Translations under genes and position numbers: made by a program
Assembly: GCA_045602325.1 (NCBI GenBank)
Contig: JAZSBH010000140.1
Span: 1 to 37,484 of the forward strand
Origin: CAMEON01 sp045602325
GTDB lineage: Bacteria; Bacillota; Clostridia; Oscillospirales; CAG-272
DNA: 37,484 bases
Reading direction: 5' to 3'
Shown: positions 24,921 to 29,950 of the stretch, piece by piece
Numbering within the stretch: position 1 is the first letter of the stretch
How the letters are laid out: each line of letters starts with the position of its first letter
The notes under the pieces: generated by a model
Databases searched by the model: none
What the model saw: the letters and a program-made list of their open reading frames with translations, nothing else
What the model was told of the DNA's origin: nothing

Positions 24921-24950
24921 ATTATACTATAAATATTAAAGATATATCAA
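24921..24950 (-). promoter_or_regulatory. Sigma-A promoter of secA
   Basis: TTGATA (24950-24945), 18 bases, TATAAT (24926-24921) on the minus strand. Confidence 0.75.
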
Positions 24951-24978
24951 GGTTTATTTGTAAATTTTCAGATAATAC

Positions 24979-25007
24979 TTGCAAAAACGGAGGGTTTGTA
25001 TTATAAT
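24979..25007 (+). promoter_or_regulatory. Sigma-A promoter firing into repeat element A
   Basis: TTGCAA (24979-24984), 17 bases, TATAAT (25002-25007). Start of transcription is expected near 25013-25015, the first bases of element A. No credible gene follows before the riboswitch promoter at 25566. Confidence 0.7.
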
Positions 25008-25010
25008 GGT

Positions 25011-25559
25011 GGGAGAAGATTTCAAATTTGGGTTTATAGGGGAGATACGTCTATGTACTTTTCTCTCTATGTCGAGAGAAAAGTACCAAAAGAGCGCCAC
25101 TCAAGGGAGGCACCCACGGTGCCTCCCTTGAGAAACCCACCACCTAAACAGCGCACACATTTTGCTTTTCGCAAAATGTGTTGATTGCGCGAATAGTCGC
25201 CAAAACCCGAACACCCGCACGAACGGCGGAGCGCCGTCCGCGCGGAACTCGCCGCTTGGCTTCTGCCCAAAGTCGTTGTTTCTCTTTGAGGGAAAAAGAA
25301 ACTTTGGGTTGTCACCAAACGGGCGACTAACCGCGCGGTCGTCACTCTGACGACCGTGCGGCTTTATGGCAAACTGCGACTTAACAGCGCGTTAGCCATT
25401 TCGCCCACTGGCAAAATGGCGCGCTGATCAGGGGGAAAGATACCTAAGGAAGGTACCGTGGGTACCTTCCTTAGGTGGCGATCTTTGGGCACCTTTCTGT
25501 CGCCATGGACAGAAAGGTGCAAATAAACTCACCGATAAACCCAAATTTGTCTTTCTCCC
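25011..25559. repeat. Long multi-hairpin element A with terminal inverted repeats
   Basis: Outer inverted termini: GGGAGAAGATTTCAAATTTG at 25011-25030, running on as GGTTTATAGGGGAG to 25044, against CTCACCGATAAACCCAAATT and on to CTCCC at 25528-25559. Inside are hairpins at 25055-25086, 25100-25132, 25155-25181, 25332-25360, 25387-25424, 25443-25475 and 25489-25520. They are arranged nearly as a mirror image about the centre: left CAC loop versus right GTG loop, and CAGCGC-hairpin-GCGC-AGTCGC on both halves. The core CACGAACGGCGGAGCGCCG and the flanking ~40 bases are shared with element B. The open frames on either strand have no ribosome site and follow hairpin arms, so I regard the element as noncoding. 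Confidence 0.85.
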
Positions 25560-25565
25560 GCATCC

Positions 25566-25594
25566 TTGACATTTCCTTTCTTTTATGTTATAAT
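25566..25594 (+). promoter_or_regulatory. Sigma-A promoter of the cobalamin-uptake operon
   Basis: TTGACA (25566-25571), 17 bases, TATAAT (25589-25594). Transcription would start near 25601, just before the riboswitch. Confidence 0.85.
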
Positions 25595-25600
25595 ACGCCT

Positions 25601-25760
25601 GATGCCATGGGGAAGCAGGTGAAAGTCCTGCACGAGCCCGTCGCCGTGTCGCGCACCGCTCGGCCCACGCCGAGCCAAGGGTCTGTCTTACCTCCCGCCG
25701 CAAGAGAGGAACAAGGTCATTGGGATTCGCACAGAATCCCGAGAAGACCGACCGCCCCGC
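25601..25760 (+). promoter_or_regulatory. Cobalamin riboswitch
   Basis: Contains the conserved core of B12 riboswitches: GGGGAAGCAGGTGAAAGTCC near 25609-25630, ACGAGCCCGTCGCCGTG next, a GC-rich variable hairpin, then GAGAAGACCGACCGCC at 25741-25756 as the B12 box. The ~115 bases between it and the ATG at 25876 are the expression platform; I could not settle whether it acts by a terminator or by hiding the ribosome site (AAAGGAG, 25859-25865). Confidence 0.9.
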
Positions 25761-25875
25761 GCCCAGTCGAAATACCCGAGCATCCTGCGAGCACAAGCCC
25801 GCAGAACACTTCCGCAAACGCCGCGAGTGCCGGCTGGGAGGAAAACACACAACAATACAAAGGAGAAAACCAAGC

Positions 25876-26367
25876 ATGAACATCAACAGCATGAAAAAGT
25901 GGCTGTCGTTCATCCTTTGCGTCGTGCTGATTGCGGCTCTGGCACTGACTACCATTGGATGTAATAACACCCAAACCCCCGAGACCCCCGAAACAAACGG
26001 GGTCACAGCCGCCGAAACCGAGGTCGGTACCGTTACCGAGACACCCGATCCCAACGCTCCCACCGTCAAGGGCGAGGGTGCGACGACCTTCTACTTCAAC
26101 GTTGTGGACAAGGACGGGGCGGAAACCAAATTTGAGATCCACACCGACAAGACCATCGTGGGCGACGCCCTACTGGAGCTGGGCCTCATTGAGGGCGAGG
26201 CAGGCCCCTACGGACTTTACGTAAAAAAGGTCAACGGTATCACGGCCGATTACGACGTGGACGGCACTTACTGGGCTTTCTATATTGGGGACGACTACGG
26301 CATGACGGGAGTTGACCTCACCGAGATCGAGGCGGGCGCAACCTACGCCTTCAAGGTGTCCAAGTGA
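25876..26367 (+). CDS. DUF4430 (transcobalamin-like) lipoprotein
   Basis: A 163-residue lipoprotein. The signal peptide MNINSMKKW..LIAALALTTIGC ends in a lipobox with Cys at about residue 29. A Thr/Pro/Glu-rich linker follows to ~60. The DUF4430 domain (~63-163) resembles the C-terminal domain of intrinsic factor and transcobalamin; GDALLELGLIEGE, YGLYVKKVNGI and TYWAFYIGDDYGMTGVD are its typical blocks. The upstream cobalamin riboswitch and the next gene, an ECF S component, make a surface role in capturing cobalamin or a corrinoid likely (inference from context and domain). AAAGGAG precedes the ATG. Its stop overlaps the start of the next gene. Confidence 0.9.
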   Translation: MNINSMKKWLSFILCVVLIAALALTTIGCNNTQTPETPETNGVTAAETEVGTVTETPDPNAPTVKGEGATTFYFNVVDKDGAETKFEIHTDKTIVGDALLELGLIEGEAGPYGLYVKKVNGITADYDVDGTYWAFYIGDDYGMTGVDLTEIEAGATYAFKVSK

Positions 26368-26936
26368 AACCCCAAAATGAATCGGGCAAGGCTTCTGCAC
26401 GTAAAAGCCGTCACAGAAAAGCCCTGCTGACCATCCGGGAGATTGCTCTCTTCGGCATGCTGGGAGCGCTGATGATGGCGTCGGATATTGTCATGAATAT
26501 CATTCCCAACGTCCACCTGGTCGGTGTCATGATCGTGGTCCTGACCGTGGTGTACCGCTGGAAGGCACTCTTTCCCATTTACGTCTACGTCCTGCTCATC
26601 GGTTTGTATGAGGGCATCGGGTTGTGGGCTACGTATTGCTATATCTGGGCTACTCTCTGGGGCATGGTTATGCTTTTGCCGCGAAAAATGCCCAAGTGGC
26701 TGGCGCCCATCGTCTATGCCCTGGTCTGCGGTATCCACGGCTTCGCCTTCGGATTCCTGCTCATCCCTTACCAGATGGTCTTTATGAGCTTCACCTTGAA
26801 GCAATCCCTGATCTGGTGGAAATTCGGCTTCTTCACCGCCGACATTCCCCACGGCATCGGGAATCTCGTCGGGAGCGTGCTCATTGTCCCCATGATCAAC
26901 CTCATCCGCAAGCTGGACAAGGGTCTGAAAACCTAA
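26364..26936 (+). CDS. ECF transporter S component, probably for cobalamin
   Basis: A 190-residue substrate-binding membrane subunit of an energy-coupling factor transporter. After a basic N-terminus (KSRHRKALL) there are about six membrane helices, with EIALFGMLGALMMASDIV at the first helix and the LLIPYQMVFMSF region in the middle. The gene begins with GTG that overlaps the lipoprotein stop (GTGA), with AAGGTG upstream, so translation is coupled. The cobalamin riboswitch ahead of the operon points to cobalamin or a precursor as substrate, like CbrT-type S components. No EcfA or EcfT gene is in the window, so it probably uses a shared module encoded elsewhere. Confidence 0.88.
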   Translation: MKPQNESGKASARKSRHRKALLTIREIALFGMLGALMMASDIVMNIIPNVHLVGVMIVVLTVVYRWKALFPIYVYVLLIGLYEGIGLWATYCYIWATLWGMVMLLPRKMPKWLAPIVYALVCGIHGFAFGFLLIPYQMVFMSFTLKQSLIWWKFGFFTADIPHGIGNLVGSVLIVPMINLIRKLDKGLKT

Positions 26937-26937
26937 A

Positions 26938-26987
26938 AACAACCCCCGCAGACGGTCTTCGCAGCCGTTGGCGGGGGTATTGTTTTG
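26938..26987 (+). terminator. Intrinsic terminator of the cobalamin-uptake operon
   Basis: ACCCCCGC (26942-26949) pairs with GCGGGGGT (26971-26978), with inner ACGG/CCGT, followed by ATTGTTTTG. Confidence 0.85.
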
Positions 26988-27004
26988 TTCGAAAGCGGGG
27001 GCGG

Positions 27005-27587
27005 TCAAATTTGGGTTTGTCGGGGTGTTGATACCCACAAACAAATCTTTTTCTTTGCACCTTTCTGTCCATGGCGACATGAAAGCAGAAGTGCAAGCAC
27101 TTCACGAAAGAACGCCACTCAAGGGAGTCACCCACGGTGCCTCCCTTGAGAAACCCACCACCTCATCTGCGCGACTCTTTCGCCCGCAAAGGGGCGAGAG
27201 AGTCTGATTGCGCGTAGGGTCGCCAAGACCCGGAAACCCGCACGAACGGCGGAGCGCCGTCCGCGCGGAACTCGCCGCTTTGCTTCCGCCCAAAGTTGTT
27301 TTTCCACTTGTCGGATAACGGAAACCCGTGGGTGGCTACCAAACAGGCGACCGATCGCGCGGTCGTCACTCTGACGACCGTGCGACTTCATGGCAAACTG
27401 CGACTTGACAGCGTGTTAGCCCATTTGCCTCCTGGCAAATGGGCACGCAGATCAGGCGATAGGATCCTTAAGGAAAGTACCGTGGGTACTTTCCTTAAGT
27501 GGCGTTCTTTCGTGAAGTGCTTGCACTTCTGCTTTCATGTCGCCATGGACAGAAAGGGACATAACTCCCCGTTAAACTGCAATTTGA
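27005..27587. repeat. Long multi-hairpin element B with terminal inverted repeats
   Basis: Second long copy. Outer termini are TCAAATTTGGGTTTGTCGGG at 27005-27024, running to 27027, and ACTCCCCGTTAAACTGCAAT and on at 27564-27587. A perfect 60-base inverted repeat lies inside them (27060-27119 and 27498-27557). Hairpins equivalent to those of element A follow in the same order: 27118-27151 (CAC loop), ~27168-27200, the GACGACC hairpin near 27361-27385, GCGTG..CACGC at ~27411-27453 and the GTG-loop hairpin near 27469-27500. Orientation judged from the asymmetric core is the same as element A. It lies between the ECF operon terminator and the 3' end of sigF. Confidence 0.85.
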
Positions 27588-27609
27588 TTTCCCCAAGTGA
27601 TATCACATA

Positions 27610-28416
27610 TTAACTCAATCTCTCCCGCATGAACGCCATGATCTTCTTCTCCTCCCGTGAGACCTTCACCTGGGTCAGCCCCATGAGATCGGCCACCTGC
27701 TGTTGGGTCATGTCGCGGTAGTAGCGGAGCAGGATGATCTTCTTCCACATGGGAGGAAGCTGCTGGATGACCTGGGCGAGGGCAATGCGGTCCATCTGAC
27801 GCGCCATGTCGTCGGCCTCGGCACGGTCGGGAATCACTGCCCCCAGCTCGGGTGAGTCCTCGCCATAGGCGTTGTCCGACAAGGAGGTAACCGGGGACAT
27901 GGCTTCCAAAGCCATGGCGGCATCCTCCACGCTCACTCCGACCAATGCGGCTAACTCGCCCACGGTGGCTTCCCTGCCCTCATCGGCGGCAATACGGGCA
28001 CGCTCCCGCATGAGGAGGGCCCCTGTATGACGAGTGCCGCGGCTGACGCGGATAAGTCCGTCGTCTCGCAAATGGCGGCGGATTTCTCCCACGATGAGAG
28101 GCACGGCGTAGGTAGAAAAGGCGGTGCCACGGGCGGTGTCAAAGCTGTGGATGGCTTTGATCATGCCCATGGTGCCGATCTGCATAAGATCTTCAAACTC
28201 GGTGCCTCGGTCGCGAAATTTCACCGCTACGGTGCGTACCAGTCCCATGTTGTCCAGAACCAGCCGCTCCATGGCGGCCTTGTCTCCGCTCTGCGCCATG
28301 GTAACGAGGGCGATATTCTGGGCAAAGCGGGGATCGGCAGATGGTGTGGCAGGGTCGGCTTGGATCGCCTCTGCGTCACCGCCGGCTACAAGATCAAGGG
28401 CTTCGGATTCGGTCAT
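27610..28416 (-). CDS. sigF: Sporulation sigma factor, SigF
   Basis: The first forespore-specific sigma factor, held inactive by SpoIIAB until asymmetric division. The 268-residue protein has region 2 (MERLVLDNMGLVRTVAVKF, EFEDLMQIGTMGMIKAIHSF, FSTYAVPLIVGEIRRHLRD), region 3 (ERARIAADEGREATVGELAA) and region 4 (IILLRYYRDMTQQQVADLMG, VKVSREEKKI). SigF and SigG are alike; the gene lies after spoIIAA and spoIIAB, which makes SigF the better call. AGGAGGAAAATC precedes the ATG at 28416; the frame extends into element C but that extension has no ribosome site. Unusually, 269 bases separate it from spoIIAB, and most of that is element C. Element B lies directly after its stop. Confidence 0.93.
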   Translation of the reverse strand: MTESEALDLVAGGDAEAIQADPATPSADPRFAQNIALVTMAQSGDKAAMERLVLDNMGLVRTVAVKFRDRGTEFEDLMQIGTMGMIKAIHSFDTARGTAFSTYAVPLIVGEIRRHLRDDGLIRVSRGTRHTGALLMRERARIAADEGREATVGELAALVGVSVEDAAMALEAMSPVTSLSDNAYGEDSPELGAVIPDRAEADDMARQMDRIALAQVIQQLPPMWKKIILLRYYRDMTQQQVADLMGLTQVKVSREEKKIMAFMRERLS

Positions 28417-28437
28417 GATTTTCCTCCTGTGATAGGT

Positions 28438-28680
28438 TGGGAGGAGTTCAAATTTGGGTTTATCGGGGAGCGGGAGAGCGGCCTCCGACGGCCGGATCTC
28501 CAAAAACTTTCAAAAAACATTAATCAATAATCCTTTTTTGAAAGTTCTTGAAGAGAGTCCAGAGAGGAACTTCGCAATGTTTGCTGAAAGCAAACTTGCA
28601 CCGAGCGAAGCGAGGAGGCTTTCAAGAAGTTCCTCTTTGGCGTTCTCCTGCTCCCCTACAAACTGTAATTTGAACTCCCT
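28438..28680. repeat. Short TIR element C inside the spoIIA operon
   Basis: Termini GGAGTTCAAATTTGGGTTTA and on to CGGGGAG (28443-28470) and CTCCCCTACAAACTGTAATT and on to TGAACTCC (28651-28678) are inverted partners. Inside are a 13-base stem AACTTTCAAAAAA (28505-28517) with TTTTTTGAAAGTT (28534-28546), and arms around AGAGGAACTTC (28563-28573) and GAAGTTCCTCT (28626-28636). The latter match the hairpin at 35565-35602 with about 50 extra bases in the loop. No credible gene lies here. Confidence 0.8.
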
Positions 28681-28685
28681 ATGTA

Positions 28686-29165
28686 CTAAATCCGCCCTCT
28701 TTCCGAAAGCTTCTTCCACATGGTTACCGTCGTCCCCTTACCCACCTTGGAGGTGACGCGAAGGGCGTCCATGAAGCTCTCCATAACGGTAAAGCCCATG
28801 CCGCTCCGCTCCCCGGCGGCGTCGGTTGTGTAGAGGGGCATACGGGCTTGTCCCACGTCGGGGATGCCGCAGCCCTTGTCCTTGATCTCGATCTTGATCG
28901 CTCGCCCTGCCAGGATGCTGACCGTGATGGCGATGCTCCCTGTCTCGGCAAAGTCACGGTAGCCGTGAACAATGGCGTTGGTCACCGCCTCGGAGACGGC
29001 GCACTTGATGTCGGCGATCTCGGTAACGCCGGGGTCAAGCTGGGAAACAAAGGCCGCCACCGCCGCCCGCGCCATGCCCTCGTTGACCGACAGGGCGGGG
29101 AGCTTGATCTGTATTTTGTTGAGGACTTCCCTGGAAAACTGACTGGTTCTGCTCGTGCGGCTCAT
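28686..29165 (-). CDS. spoIIAB: Anti-sigma F factor SpoIIAB
   Basis: A GHKL-type serine kinase that binds SigF and also phosphorylates SpoIIAA. The 159-residue protein has the N box CAVSEAVTNAIVHGYRD, the G1 box IKDKGCGIPDVGQAR and the G2-like GERSGMGFTVMESFMD, with GKGTTVTM near the C-terminus. Length is close to the family norm (~145). Its ATG overlaps the spoIIAA stop as ATGA, so the partner proteins are translationally coupled. The stop at 28686 is only about 8 bases from repeat element C, which separates the gene from sigF. Confidence 0.95.
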   Translation of the reverse strand: MSRTSRTSQFSREVLNKIQIKLPALSVNEGMARAAVAAFVSQLDPGVTEIADIKCAVSEAVTNAIVHGYRDFAETGSIAITVSILAGRAIKIEIKDKGCGIPDVGQARMPLYTTDAAGERSGMGFTVMESFMDALRVTSKVGKGTTVTMWKKLSERGRI

Positions 29166-29644
29166 GCGTCCTTCTCCTTTCTATTTGTCAAAGCGGTTGC
29201 CGCGACAGGCTTTTTCCGCTTGCGGGGGCTTGTCCGTGTAGGGCTTGTCCGCTGGTTTGGGCTCTCCGTACGGGACGGTTCTTCGGGGTAGCTGTCCTTG
29301 GGATACTCAATCTTCACCAATCGCTCCATACCGGCCAAGGTGAGGATGGAGCGGGTCTCCCGGGAAGGATTCCAAACGGTCATCTCCCCGCCCAGCTCCT
29401 TCATGACCGAATATCGCCCCATAATGAGCCCCAGTCCGGAGGAGTCCATGAAGCTGACGGCAGACAGATCCAGAATAAGCTTTTTGGGGCGTTTTTCAAA
29501 AAGGGTGGCGTCGATGCCCTGGCGGATGGCAGACGCGGTGTGGTGGTCGATCTCCCCGCGGACGCGAATGGAGAGGATGCTGCCCGCGGTGTCGCAGAGG
29601 AATTCGGCGCGCTCACGGGGGAGGTGGTCTTGTTTTTGGGGCAT
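29162..29644 (-). CDS. spoIIAA: Anti-anti-sigma F factor SpoIIAA, with extended C-terminus
   Basis: A STAS-domain protein that, when unphosphorylated, pulls SpoIIAB off SigF. The STAS domain covers residues ~15-115, with LSIRVRGEIDHHTAS and the phosphorylation loop LSAVSFMDSSGLGLIMGRY. Ser69 corresponds to the Ser58 that SpoIIAB phosphorylates in Bacillus. The protein has 160 residues against ~117 in Bacillus. The extra ~45 residues are basic and Pro/Ser/Thr/Lys-rich (for example SPRKRKKPVAATALTNRKEKD), of unknown role. AGAAAGGAC precedes the start. It is the first gene of the operon; element D lies in its leader. Confidence 0.93.
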   Translation of the reverse strand: MPQKQDHLPRERAEFLCDTAGSILSIRVRGEIDHHTASAIRQGIDATLFEKRPKKLILDLSAVSFMDSSGLGLIMGRYSVMKELGGEMTVWNPSRETRSILTLAGMERLVKIEYPKDSYPEEPSRTESPNQRTSPTRTSPRKRKKPVAATALTNRKEKDA

Positions 29645-29695
29645 GGGCTTGTCCTTTCTGATGGGCTATTTTTTGAGGGACCGGCGCGTTCCGAT

Positions 29696-29790
29696 CTGTA
29701 GGGGAGGGGTCTCCCCTCCCGCCTCATTCCCGCGGAGCCTGATGTCTTCAGACTTTACAGATTTGCGGAGGCGAAACGCCTCCCCTACGG
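29696..29790. repeat. GC-rich nested-hairpin element D in the spoIIAA leader
   Basis: Outer arms GTAGGGGAGG (29698-29707) and CCTCCCCTAC (29779-29788) enclose hairpins GGGAGGGG/CCCCTCCC (29702-29720) and GGAGGCG/CGCCTCC (29767-29783). The layout is again near-symmetrical. Just outside, 29804-29825 reads CCAACAAACGGCAATTTGCA, close to the right terminal motif of elements A-C. I could not find a clear sigma-H promoter in the ~200 bases upstream of spoIIAA. Confidence 0.7.
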
Positions 29791-29904
29791 AGAAATGAAG
29801 CAGACCAACAAACGGCAATTTGCACCTTCTCATTTTCTTTCTGCCCCCAGTATAACACAACCCCCGCGCAAAGTTTGTCGCTTCGCGCGGGGGTGAAAAA
29901 ATAA

Positions 29905-29936
29905 TTTAAAGAGAAGCCCCCTTTCGGAGGCTTCTC
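29905..29936 (-). terminator. Intrinsic terminator of the EF-G paralogue gene
   Basis: On the minus strand GAGAAGCC pairs with GGCTTCTC around TCCGAAAGGG, followed by TTTAAATTATTTTTT. A further strong hairpin (CCCCCGCGC / GCGCGGGGG, 29862-29892) follows. Confidence 0.85.
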
Positions 29937-29950
29937 GAAATTTCATATAA

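Noticed and set aside
25067..25345. Minus-strand frame within element A (and similar frames in B at 27102-27369)
   Set aside because: The frames share an Ala-Ser-Ser-Ala-Arg-Thr-type stretch only because the underlying repeat DNA is shared. They have no ribosome site and follow hairpin arms; differences between copies preserve base pairing, not protein.
25100..25475. CRISPR array or attachment-site array
   Set aside because: The repeats are inverted and symmetrical rather than direct with unique spacers; no cas genes are present.
27005..27587. Insertion sequence with a transposase
   Set aside because: The inverted ends would fit, but no reading frame inside resembles a transposase and the element is too short; a non-autonomous element or structured RNA is more likely.
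28454..28756. Plus-strand frame across element C and the spoIIAB 3' end
   Set aside because: It runs antisense to a clear gene and through a palindromic repeat.
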